Assembly (NCBI RefSeq): GCF_016793285.1
Contig: NZ_JAEUMO010000092.1
Coordinates: forward strand, 1 to 33,671
Direction: 5' to 3'
DNA: 33,671 nt
Source: Phenylobacterium sp.
GTDB lineage: Bacteria; Pseudomonadota; Alphaproteobacteria; Caulobacterales; Caulobacteraceae
Under the pieces are notes generated by a model. It searched no databases. It was not told where the DNA came from and saw nothing but the letters and a program-made list of their open reading frames with translations. Made by a program: the position numbers and the translations under genes. Shown in pieces: positions 8,042-15,634 of the stretch; the stretch's first letter is position 1; each line of letters starts with the position of its first letter.

Positions 8042-8915
8042 GGCTCCTGATCCCCAAGATCCTCGAAGCGACGCTGTCGATGAGGAACATCAGCAGCAGC
8101 GACAAAGCGAACAGGAAGAGCCCCGCCGTCACGTGCAGGAAGCCCTGTCCCACGGCGTCACCGAAGAAATAGGTGAGCAGGATCAGGAGGACGATGCGGA
8201 TCACGTTGGCGAACACCGCAATCGGAATGATCAGCAGCACCAGGAAGAGCGAGTAACGCCAGCCCGCATTGCGCAGCAGGTAGATGTAGAACGTGGTGAT
8301 CGCGATGAGGCCGATCAGCGAATTGAGGCCCGAGCACGCGTCTTCGACGAGGAGCTGATACGGCCCCACCGTCATCGTCACGCCCTCTCGCACAATCGGG
8401 ATTCCCATGGGCTCGACGATGCCGAACGACATCGCCGACACGATGAGCTTGAGAGGCGCGGTAAACTCGTCGAGCGCCCAGCCCGGCAGCGGCAGCAGGA
8501 GGCCCAGGTACAGGATCGGAAACCAGTTCTTGAGCATCGCGCCCAAGCCGAACCGATCGTAGAGGATGCACAGGCCGAACCCATAGAGACCAGCGGCCTC
8601 CAGGCTGATCAGGTCGTAGGCCCGCCCGAAGACGTAGATCGCCAGCGACGCCAGCGCCCCCAGCAGGGTGACCGGTGTCAGCCCCGGCTTGGCTTGGGCT
8701 TGCATCGCGGGAAGGTTGCGCCAGAGCAGCCATGCTCCGGTCGCCAGGACGATCGGACCGTGGGCGCCGACTTCCTTGCTCCAGACCTGGACGCCAAGCC
8801 GGTAGAGCGTGGGGCCGGCCAGGATCAGGCTGGCGATCAGCAGAGGCGCGTTCGCGGCCCAGCTTGCCCCGGAGGGCTTCGACGGTGTTGCCTCAGCCAC
8901 GGCTGCTTCGCTCAT
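8025..8915 (-). CDS. xrtV: Exosortase (probably XrtV type)
   Basis: A 296-residue integral membrane protein with about eight hydrophobic helices. The three exosortase catalytic positions are visible: Cys194 in VEDACSGLNSLIGL, Arg240 in VFANVIRIVLLILL, and His261 in GFLHVTAGLFLF. Exosortases are membrane transpeptidase-like proteases that cleave PEP-CTERM tags after the protein reaches the outer leaflet of the inner membrane. The assignment to the V type rests on context: EpsI next door and two substrates with PEPxxWA-type tags in the same window (19478-20176 and 29512-30183). The ATG at 8915 shares its first base with the last base of the upstream ATPase-like gene, and the gene overlaps epsI by 17 bp. 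The family call is firm; the subtype is less certain. Confidence 0.92.
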   Translation of the reverse strand: MSEAAVAEATPSKPSGASWAANAPLLIASLILAGPTLYRLGVQVWSKEVGAHGPIVLATGAWLLWRNLPAMQAQAKPGLTPVTLLGALASLAIYVFGRAYDLISLEAAGLYGFGLCILYDRFGLGAMLKNWFPILYLGLLLPLPGWALDEFTAPLKLIVSAMSFGIVEPMGIPIVREGVTMTVGPYQLLVEDACSGLNSLIGLIAITTFYIYLLRNAGWRYSLFLVLLIIPIAVFANVIRIVLLILLTYFFGDAVGQGFLHVTAGLFLFALSLLLMFLIDSVASRILGIRSHDASA

Positions 8916-9625
8916 CAGAGGTCGTTCAGGACCGAACCGATGACGCGGGCTCCGTCCTCCTGCAGCAGCGAGGCGAGTTCGGCGACATCGCTCATCCGCG
9001 AGGTGTGCGCCTTGGCCACGATCAGCGCGTAGCCCACGATGCGGGCGACGCGGATTTCGTCGGCGCCGACGTTCGCGGCGGTGGTGTCGATGATCGTGAA
9101 CTCGAAGTCGCGCAGACACCGCTCGATCAGCGTCTTGAACGACTCGCGCGACAGCAGCTCCTGCGGATTGCTCGCCGCGCCCCCCGAGTACATGACCGAC
9201 AGGTTCGGGATGACCTCGGCGTGGATGTAGTCGCTGAGCTGACGGTCGTCGGCGGCGATGCAATCCTTGAGGCCCGGCTTCACCGTTCCTGGTCGGATGA
9301 AATTCTCCACCTGCGGCGTGCGCAGGTCGGCGTCGATCAGCAACGTGGCGATGCCGGCCTGAGCCAGCGCCACCGCGAGGTTCACCGCCGTGAAGGTGCA
9401 GCCCACCCCGGGGGTGGCTCCGACGAACGCGAGGCCGCGGCGGCCGTCTTCCAGGTGGCGCGCCACCATGTGCGTGCGGATCGTCCGGATGGCTTCGGCC
9501 TCATGCGGCCGGCCTTCCGTAAGCGTCACCAGATCGGGCGACAGCTCGTACTGCTGCCCCTCCAGCCGGTCGGCTCCGTCCGCCCTCGACACCCTCGATT
9601 CCCCTGCTGAAACCGGCGCGTTCAT
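8915..9625 (-). CDS. CpsD/BY-kinase-like ATPase of EPS export, degenerate Walker A (copy 1)
   Basis: A 236-residue soluble protein of the CpsD/CapB/Wzc-cytoplasmic-domain family. The Walker A' motif is intact (TLLIDADLRTPQ, Asp98/Asp100/Arg102), as are the NPQELL segment and Walker B-like FTIIDTT (Asp180). The Walker A loop reads GATPGVGCTFTA: Cys76 stands where the invariant lysine of PGxGKS/T should be, and there is no deviant signature lysine either. The C-terminus has no tyrosine cluster. Normal bacterial tyrosine kinases hydrolyse ATP and autophosphorylate that cluster to cycle the co-polymerase. Here catalysis looks impaired, so a structural or nucleotide-sensing role is more likely. 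The start overlaps the co-polymerase stop (ATGA), as expected for a split Wzc-like pair. See 17259-18011 for a paralogue. Confidence 0.87.
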   Translation of the reverse strand: MNAPVSAGESRVSRADGADRLEGQQYELSPDLVTLTEGRPHEAEAIRTIRTHMVARHLEDGRRGLAFVGATPGVGCTFTAVNLAVALAQAGIATLLIDADLRTPQVENFIRPGTVKPGLKDCIAADDRQLSDYIHAEVIPNLSVMYSGGAASNPQELLSRESFKTLIERCLRDFEFTIIDTTAANVGADEIRVARIVGYALIVAKAHTSRMSDVAELASLLQEDGARVIGSVLNDL

Positions 9626-10968
9626 GCCCGCACCGGACGCCCGAGGAGACCTCGCCCGCGCGGCAGAAGCTGCGGAAGGGCGAACCGCCGGCGCTTGCGC
9701 GCGGGATTGTGGATGACCGCCAGCACCGGCGCGTTGACGACGGCCTGAAGGTCCTGCGCACTTCGCACGCGGCGGCCGATGAGCTCGATGAGCAGGGCCA
9801 TCACGACCCCGAGGCCGGCGCCGACGGGAATGGAGGCGCCGAGGGTCAGGCCCTTCTTCGGGAACACCGGCGACTGCGGCGTGATCGCGTTGGCGAGCGG
9901 CACGACGCCGGCTTCCAGGACTTCCGCCTCCTGCCGCAGTTGGGCTGCGCGAACGAGCGCCTTGTTGTACTGGTCGCGGCGCAGGTTGATCTCATCTTGC
10001 ATCAGGCGAAGGCGCTCGACCTTCTCGCGCTGCGCGAGGACCTTGCCCTTCTGCTCCTCGAGCATGCCGCTCGTCGCGCGCGCGGCGCTGATCGCCGCGC
10101 CGGCTGCCGCGTTAAGGCTGCTCTGCTCGCGAGCCACCGTCGCCGCCAGCACGGTGCGGCGGTTCTTGGCCGCCACCAGCGTCGGGTGGTTCGGTCCGAG
10201 TGACCGAGAGGCTTCCGCGATCTCGGCGTCGAGTTGGGCGAGCGCCGCGGCGCTTGGCGACGTCTGAGCCGGCGCAGCGACCACAGGGGCCCCCGCCTGC
10301 GACGCCAGGGCGGCCAGGCGCGCTCCGTCGACGTCGGTCTTGTCGTCCTGGAGCAGGATGCCGCTCGCGCGCTCGAAGCTGGCCTTGTCGGACTCGGCCT
10401 TGAACAACACGCCTTTCGCCTTGTTCGCCTGCTCCTCGTACCACTCGGCGTTCCGCCGCGCAGACGCGCGACGGGATTCGAGGGTCATCTCGACGTAAGC
10501 CTTTCGCAGCGCGTCGGCGACGTTCTTGGCCTGTTCGGGCGAGAAGGACGTGTACGTGATCTCCAGGATGTTGCTGCCCTGGATCAGTTGGGCGTCCGCG
10601 CCGGCCGCGACCTTCTGGGCCGCCCACTTCGTGAAATCGAGATCGAGGTTGGAGTTACGCTGCCTGTACTCCCTCATCAGGTTCGGGTTGTTGCGCCACT
10701 TCAGGTCCTCGACCACGCGCCGCGCCACCTGCTGATCCTTCACCAGCTCGATCTGGGTCTTTGTGTAGGCGCGCAAGAACGCGGTGGACATCACCTGCCC
10801 GGTCACGGGGTCCGGCTTGATGACGTCGAGCATCACCCGCGACTGGGCTTCATAGCGCGGCTGCACCAGCTCGACCGTCGCGAAGCCGATGACGAACACC
10901 GTCACCGTCGAAATGAGGATCATGAGCCGGTAGGCCCACACGATCCTCAGGAATTGGATGATGCTCAT
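9622..10968 (-). CDS. GumC/Wzz-family polysaccharide co-polymerase (copy 1)
   Basis: A 448-residue inner-membrane protein. It has an N-terminal membrane helix (about residues 15-33), a Wzz domain (RYEAQSRVMLDVIKPDPVTG), a long periplasmic coiled-coil (about 165-350, with RLRLMQDEINLRRDQYNKAL) and a Pro-rich region (TPQSPVFPKK) leading into the second membrane helix near 375-395. This is the layout of polysaccharide co-polymerases that set chain length and bridge to the outer-membrane OPX protein. It lacks a kinase domain; the partner is the following overlapping gene. The ATG at 10968 is preceded by GGAGAAG. It is clearly paralogous to the protein at 18011-19348: shared VKPDPVTG, LRLMQDEI and RRVRxAxDLQ segments. 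Confidence 0.92.
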   Translation of the reverse strand: MSIIQFLRIVWAYRLMILISTVTVFVIGFATVELVQPRYEAQSRVMLDVIKPDPVTGQVMSTAFLRAYTKTQIELVKDQQVARRVVEDLKWRNNPNLMREYRQRNSNLDLDFTKWAAQKVAAGADAQLIQGSNILEITYTSFSPEQAKNVADALRKAYVEMTLESRRASARRNAEWYEEQANKAKGVLFKAESDKASFERASGILLQDDKTDVDGARLAALASQAGAPVVAAPAQTSPSAAALAQLDAEIAEASRSLGPNHPTLVAAKNRRTVLAATVAREQSSLNAAAGAAISAARATSGMLEEQKGKVLAQREKVERLRLMQDEINLRRDQYNKALVRAAQLRQEAEVLEAGVVPLANAITPQSPVFPKKGLTLGASIPVGAGLGVVMALLIELIGRRVRSAQDLQAVVNAPVLAVIHNPARKRRRFALPQLLPRGRGLLGRPVRA

Positions 10969-10991
10969 GCAGCTTCTCCGCGATCCGGCTT

Positions 10992-11828
10992 CTAGAAGAG
11001 CCGCTCGCCGATTACGATCACGTCACCCGGTTGGATGACTTCATCGAGGCCGATCTTCACCTTTTTGCCCGCGCGGGTGATATCGGCCTTCTTGTCCGAG
11101 CCCGACTCGCCCAGGCCGCCGGCCCGCGCAATGGCCATGCGCAGCGTCATCCCAGACGCCATGGGGAACTGCCCCGGCGAGTTCACCTGACCATAGATGT
11201 AGAAGGTCTCGGCGGCGGGCACGTAGATCTTGTCGCCGGCCGCCACGTACGGGTCCTGCGAAAGGTCGCCCGTCGCGAGGTCCCGAATGAGGTAGCGCTT
11301 CTCCTCGCCGCGCTCGGGCCGGACCATGATGTAGTCGGCGCCGGTGTCGCGGGCCCCGCCGACGCGCGCCATGATCTCGGAGAGCCGATACGGCCGATTG
11401 ATCGGCACCAGGCCCGGCGAGCCGACCGCGCCCAGCACGGTGACGTAGCGGCTGGCGTATCCGACGACCTCGATCGTCACGACAGGATCGGAGAAGTATC
11501 CGCCGGCCTGCAGCGCCTTGCGCACGTTCTCGGCCAGTTCGGCCGTCGTGCGCTCCGCGGCAGGGATCTTGCCGACGAACTGCAGTTGGACGGTGCCGTC
11601 GGCCTGGACGCGCGCGCGCCCGCCGAAGTCGGTGCGGCCGAGCAGTCCGATCTGGACGACATCGTCGCGGCCGAGGACATAGGCCGACGAGCCGGTGTCG
11701 GCGACGCCGCTGGCGACCGGCGGCGCGCCGCTCGCTTCCGCTGTCGCCGGCTGGGCGTTGGCCGAAACCGACCCACCCATCGCGAGGCAGAGGGCGGTCA
11801 CCAGGACGGAAATGGTGCGGACGATCAT
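10992..11828 (-). CDS. OPX family polysaccharide export protein
   Basis: A 278-residue periplasmic/outer-membrane protein with a cleavable signal peptide (about residues 1-25, ending in ANA). The Poly_export domain spans about 47-120 (YVLGRDDVVQIGLLGR to YFSDPVVTIEV). Two SLBB-type domains follow: VTVLGAVGSPGLVPINRPY and FYIYGQVNSPGQFPMASG. It ends GDVIVIGERLF with no C-terminal membrane-spanning helix of the Wza kind, and no lipobox is seen. Such short OPX proteins are thought to use a separate beta-barrel to cross the outer membrane, and one is encoded immediately upstream (11843-13063). It would dock on the co-polymerase encoded next in the operon. Confidence 0.92.
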   Translation of the reverse strand: MIVRTISVLVTALCLAMGGSVSANAQPATAEASGAPPVASGVADTGSSAYVLGRDDVVQIGLLGRTDFGGRARVQADGTVQLQFVGKIPAAERTTAELAENVRKALQAGGYFSDPVVTIEVVGYASRYVTVLGAVGSPGLVPINRPYRLSEIMARVGGARDTGADYIMVRPERGEEKRYLIRDLATGDLSQDPYVAAGDKIYVPAAETFYIYGQVNSPGQFPMASGMTLRMAIARAGGLGESGSDKKADITRAGKKVKIGLDEVIQPGDVIVIGERLF

Positions 11829-11842
11829 GCGTTCATGAACCC

Positions 11843-13063
11843 CTAGAATCCGACGTTGGCGGTGATGCCGATACGGTTCGAAGAATAGTTGAAATCTGGA
11901 AGGTCGGTCTTCCTGCGTTCGTGTCGCACATCGAAGATGAACGACAGCCTATCGCTTTGCCGATAGGTCACGCCGCCGTAGGTCGTGTTGGTCCGCGACG
12001 CCGTCACGACCGGACGCGCGCTGGCCGACAGATCCGCGTTCGAATCCAGATCCTCGATGCGATGTCCCAAATTGATCTTGTACCGACTGCCCAGCCGATA
12101 GTTCGCAAGGACCTCGCCGCTGGTGACGACATCGTAGAGCTTTTCAGGGCGATTTGAGGGCTTCACCTGACGCAGCGCGTGCGCCTCGACTTCGATCCTC
12201 TGGCCGAACCTGTACTTGGCGTTGGCGCCGTAGGTCGTGCTCGTGAACTTGCGCGGGGTGCCCGGCGGCGCGAACTCGCGCTTGACCTGCGTGCGTTGCG
12301 CCAGACCGTCCACCGTGAGGCGCGGCCCGAAATTGCGGCTGTAGGAGACCCCGTACGACGAGGTGAAGAAGCCGTCGCCGACCGGGCGCCCCGGGATGAT
12401 GCGGTTGGGGAACTCGGTGCCCGAGTAGTTCCAGATCACCCCGGCCTGGCCCAGCGAGGGGTGGGTGTAGGTCAGCGAAACGCTCGCGGTCTCGGTATCG
12501 GCGTCGGACGTCTTGCGCAGGGCCGCGGAGTTCTTGACCTGTTGTCGGCCGACCATGGCCTGGAGTCCCGGCCCGATCGGACGCCCGCAGGTCAGCCCCG
12601 TCTGGACCGAGGTCGACTGTTGCAGATTGCGCACCGTCAGGTCGTCGGCGTCTGCCAGGTCGCTCTGCCCGGCGCGGTAGCCGGCCGTGATGAGCGGCTG
12701 ACAGGGACCGACCCGGCCTGTGGCTCCCCCCGTGACATCGGCGCGCCCACGATCGAGACGCGTGTTCTTCCGGTGAAAGTCGTAGCCCGCGGATCCCGTC
12801 AGGAACACCGCCTGCTGGCCGAGGGGCTGTACGATGTTCGCGCTCACGCTGGGGCGGAACGTCGTGTCGTCCTTTTCGAGGCCGCGCCGACGCGCGAGCG
12901 CGTCGCTGCCGCGCGCCACGTTGCTGTCGTAGAAGGCCTGGGCGCTCGCGCCGAACTCCAGCACACGCTGGCCCACGGTGATCGCCGGCATTTGCTGCGC
13001 AATCGATGCGCCGGCTGCAGCCGTACCTACCGCGGCCCCCAGCGCCAGCACCCTAAGTCGCAT
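11843..13063 (-). CDS. Outer-membrane beta-barrel protein of the EPS export system
   Basis: A 406-residue protein with a signal peptide (VLALGAAVGTAAAGASIAQQ, residues about 5-24) and an alternating polar/hydrophobic pattern throughout, with many strands such as FGASAQAFYDSNVA, GANAKYRFGQRIEVEAHAL and DRLSFIFDVRHERRKT. It ends in Phe (ITANVGF), the signal recognised by the BAM machinery. Barrel proteins of this type commonly sit next to OPX and co-polymerase genes in exosortase-linked and Wzx/Wzy loci and may provide the outer-membrane channel. The ATG at 13063 has GGAGCGGGG upstream, and the 101-bp gap before it probably contains the operon promoter. The barrel call is strong; the pore role is inferred. 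Confidence 0.85.
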   Translation of the reverse strand: MRLRVLALGAAVGTAAAGASIAQQMPAITVGQRVLEFGASAQAFYDSNVARGSDALARRRGLEKDDTTFRPSVSANIVQPLGQQAVFLTGSAGYDFHRKNTRLDRGRADVTGGATGRVGPCQPLITAGYRAGQSDLADADDLTVRNLQQSTSVQTGLTCGRPIGPGLQAMVGRQQVKNSAALRKTSDADTETASVSLTYTHPSLGQAGVIWNYSGTEFPNRIIPGRPVGDGFFTSSYGVSYSRNFGPRLTVDGLAQRTQVKREFAPPGTPRKFTSTTYGANAKYRFGQRIEVEAHALRQVKPSNRPEKLYDVVTSGEVLANYRLGSRYKINLGHRIEDLDSNADLSASARPVVTASRTNTTYGGVTYRQSDRLSFIFDVRHERRKTDLPDFNYSSNRIGITANVGF

Positions 13064-13105
13064 CGAACCCCGCTCCGGCCATTAGCCTTACTTGCGCTGC
13101 GTTTT

Positions 13106-13121
13106 GCTAACTAGCAGCTAA
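13106..13121 (-). promoter_or_regulatory. CtrA-like motif upstream of the export operon (weak)
   Basis: On the minus strand the sequence reads TTAG-CTGCTAG-TTAGC, two identical TTAG half-sites with exactly seven bases between them, 43 bp upstream of the beta-barrel start. The Caulobacter CtrA consensus is TTAA-N7-TTAAC, so each half-site has one mismatch. AT-rich words are rare in this DNA, which makes the spacing notable, but binding is inferred only. Confidence 0.25.
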
Positions 13122-13164
13122 GATCGTCCACTTGTAGCCCGCCGCCATTGGCCGAGGCGCCGCT

Positions 13165-14400
13165 CTAAAGCCGGCTCCTGCGCCCGAGCATCGTTCTGCG
13201 GAGGGTTCCCACGAAGTTGCGCAACGCCTCGACCAGGGGCGCCCGGCGCGCGGCCTCCAGAACCTTGAGGCCGGCCATCCGCGGCCGCGGCTGCAGCGCC
13301 AACGGCAGCGCCAGCGTGCGCGCGAGCACCAACCGCTTGCGGCGCGCCTGCGAGGGCTGCATCGCGTCGATCTCGTTCACCGGGACCGGCTCGGCGTCCA
13401 GGCGGCCAGCGCCCAGGGCGGCGCTCAGCAGCCGCTCACCGGCTTCGGTCCGGCTCACGATCAGGCTGCGGCCCTCCTGCTCGTCGAAGGCCGGATAGCC
13501 GTCGTCGTCGCCATACCAGGCGTCGGCGCAGGCGATGTCGGCGGCGCCGCCGACGGCATCGGGACAGATCTTGCAGCGGAACTGCACCTCTTTCGACAGG
13601 TGCCCACCCCAACTGTCGGGGTACGACATCCGCCCTTCGCCCGTGTCGGTCTCGGCCACGCAGTCCCCCGGCCAGCCGCGCCCCCGGAACCGGAAGGCCC
13701 GCACGTCCTCGAAGGCGACGCCCATGGTCTTCAGGATGCGCCGCACGCCGTCATGACTCGGGATGCCGCCGCAGAAGAACGACAGGACAACCTTGACGTG
13801 GCGTCCGACGCGAGGGTCCCTCAGCGCCAGTTGGCGCAGCGCAGAGACGTCGCACGGCTTGCCGACGACGGCGAACGCCCCGCCGGCGGCAAGTTCGGCT
13901 TCGAGGCCCGCGAGCGGCGAGGAGGCGGTGTAGCGCGAGCCCGCGCGGCGGACGATCTCGGCCGCCGTGCGCGAGACCACGGTCGCATTGCGGGTCGGGT
14001 CGCCCTCGGCGGCCGCCACATGCACGACACGGTCGATCAGTCCGGTCTCCAGCGCATGGATGAGCAGGCCCGAGATCGCGCCACCCGACGATCCTTCGAA
14101 ACGGACCGTCTCGTCGGTGGCGTGCCCGGTGAGCACTCTGCGCCAGGGCCCCCAGTAGGGATGAATCTCTGGCGCGACGCCGGTCCATGGCGCGACGACG
14201 GCGCCGGGGCACGAGGCGGCGATGATCCGTTCGGCCTCGGGCGTGACGCCGCCCGACTGCGCGGGTCGCGCATAGCCGGGCGCGGGCTGCTCCATCCGGA
14301 TGGCGGGCCCGGCCACGGAAGCGCACAGGCCGCACCCCGAGCAGAGTTCGCCCCGAAGCACGCGGGCGACGGTCGGTGAGGTCGCGCCGGACTGCCCCAT
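13165..14400 (-). CDS. FrhB/FdhB-family iron-sulfur flavoprotein-like protein in EPS locus
   Basis: A 411-residue protein of the coenzyme F420 hydrogenase/dehydrogenase beta-subunit family. The N-terminus carries a ferredoxin-like CSGCGLC (CxxCxxC), with a later SCPGA supplying a fourth Cys. Further on are FEGSSGGAISGLLIHAL, VVGKPCDVSALR, SFFCGGIPS and FRCKICPDAVGGAADIACAD, the second Cys cluster plus ADI-D segment typical of the family. Family members bind FeS clusters and flavin and move electrons in varied reductases; bacterial relatives occur in polysaccharide loci with no defined reaction. The ATG at 14400 (AGAG upstream) is preferred over a TTG at 14442. It lies upstream of the export operon in the same direction, 101 bp before it, and divergent from the Alg14-Alg13 gene. 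The substrate is unknown. Confidence 0.82.
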   Translation of the reverse strand: MGQSGATSPTVARVLRGELCSGCGLCASVAGPAIRMEQPAPGYARPAQSGGVTPEAERIIAASCPGAVVAPWTGVAPEIHPYWGPWRRVLTGHATDETVRFEGSSGGAISGLLIHALETGLIDRVVHVAAAEGDPTRNATVVSRTAAEIVRRAGSRYTASSPLAGLEAELAAGGAFAVVGKPCDVSALRQLALRDPRVGRHVKVVLSFFCGGIPSHDGVRRILKTMGVAFEDVRAFRFRGRGWPGDCVAETDTGEGRMSYPDSWGGHLSKEVQFRCKICPDAVGGAADIACADAWYGDDDGYPAFDEQEGRSLIVSRTEAGERLLSAALGAGRLDAEPVPVNEIDAMQPSQARRKRLVLARTLALPLALQPRPRMAGLKVLEAARRAPLVEALRNFVGTLRRTMLGRRSRL

Positions 14401-14530
14401 TCGCTCTACGCCAAAGCTCCCGAACGCCCGTCGCACCGGCAAGGCATCCTCGCCAGACGCCCCGGTCGCCGTGCATTAGGTCGCCAACCGTTCACCATTC
14501 CTTACGGCACTTACCGGGAAATACGCCCCG

Positions 14531-15574
14531 ATGGGAACCGCTGAACCGACCGCCGCGAAGTCCGGCCTCCGTATCTGCCTGGCGGCGTCGGGCGGAGGTC
14601 ATGTGCGCCAGCTCCTCGACCTGCAGCCGGTCTGGGGCGAGTACGACCATTTCTTCGTCACGGAGGACACCGCGCTCGGCGCAAGCCTCGCGCGCGACCA
14701 CCGCACCCACTTCGTACCTCACTTCGCCTGGGGCCAGGCCAAGCAGGGCTCGGTGTTCCGCATGCTGGGGCTGGCCTTCGCGAGCTTCTTCCGCTCGGCC
14801 GCAATCATGCTGCGCGAGCGGCCGGACCTGGTGATCAGCACCGGGGCCGGCGCGGTGATCTTCGCGGTGCTCTGGGGGCGACTGATCGGCGCCCGCGTCG
14901 TGGTGATCGAATCGTTCGCCCGCTTCGAGGCGCCGTCTCTGTTCGGACGGATGGCTGCGCCGCTGGCGCACGATCTCGTCGTGCAGTCTGCCAAGCTCGC
15001 GCCGTTCTACCCGCGCGCGAAGGTGTTCGATCCCTTCCGCATGCTCGACAAGGCGGCGCCGCCGAAGGACGCGTTCCTGTTCGCCACTGTGGGCGCCACC
15101 CTCCCCTTCGACCGGCTCGTGGACTCCGTGGCCGCGGTGGTGGCCGACGGCACGCTTTCGGACGAGGTCCTGATCCAGACGGGGGTCGGCGGCCGCAGGC
15201 CGGACGGCCTGCGCGTGGTCGAGACCCTGGGTTTCGACGAGGTTCAGGAACTCCTCAAGAAGGCCCGCGTCGTCGTGTGCCACGGCGGCACCGGCTCATT
15301 GATCACCGCGCTGCGCGAAGGCTGCCACGTGATCTCCATGCCGCGGCTTGCCGAGCTCGGGGAGCACTACGACGACCACCAGGCCGAGATCACCGACGCG
15401 TTCGTGCAGCGGGGCCTCGTGCTGCAGGCCCGTAACGTCGACGACCTGCGCGCCGCGCTCGCCGAGACCAAGACCCGGACGCCCGTGCTCGCCACCACCG
15501 ATCCGCGCGAACTGCGGGACTTCCTGGACGGCGTCATCGGCGGCCTGACGCGGCGGGCTGCGGCCGATGCGTAG
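14531..15574 (+). CDS. Alg14-Alg13-like fused glycosyltransferase (PssD/PssE type)
   Basis: A 347-residue GT-B protein. The N-terminal half (about 13-170) looks like Alg14/PssD/Cps14F: ICLAASGGGHVRQLLDL, then ERPDLVISTGAG, RVVVIESFARFEAPSLFGR and DLVVQS. The C-terminal half (about 182-347) looks like Alg13/PssE/Cps14G: FLFATVGATLPFDRLVDSV, then VVCHGGTGSLITALREG (250-266, the donor-binding loop) and GEHYDDHQAEI. In many bacteria and yeast these are two proteins; here they are one. The family transfers GlcNAc, glucose, galactose or GlcA from UDP-sugars onto a lipid-linked acceptor at the cytoplasmic membrane face. The Wzy-type gene follows 60 bp downstream on the same strand. The start ATG has only a weak Shine-Dalgarno. 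Confidence 0.87.
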   Translation: MGTAEPTAAKSGLRICLAASGGGHVRQLLDLQPVWGEYDHFFVTEDTALGASLARDHRTHFVPHFAWGQAKQGSVFRMLGLAFASFFRSAAIMLRERPDLVISTGAGAVIFAVLWGRLIGARVVVIESFARFEAPSLFGRMAAPLAHDLVVQSAKLAPFYPRAKVFDPFRMLDKAAPPKDAFLFATVGATLPFDRLVDSVAAVVADGTLSDEVLIQTGVGGRRPDGLRVVETLGFDEVQELLKKARVVVCHGGTGSLITALREGCHVISMPRLAELGEHYDDHQAEITDAFVQRGLVLQARNVDDLRAALAETKTRTPVLATTDPRELRDFLDGVIGGLTRRAAADA

Positions 15575-15634
15575 CTCCCCGGGTCCGGCGCTTGTCCTGC
15601 CGCCGACGCCGGACTATCGCTGGCCCACCGCCAG

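Noticed and set aside
14401-14476. Alternative starts (TTG 14442, ATG 14476) for the FrhB-like region
   Set aside because: The ATG 14476 is in a different frame, and the TTG adds 14 residues without a domain; the ATG at 14400 is closer to the FeS motif.
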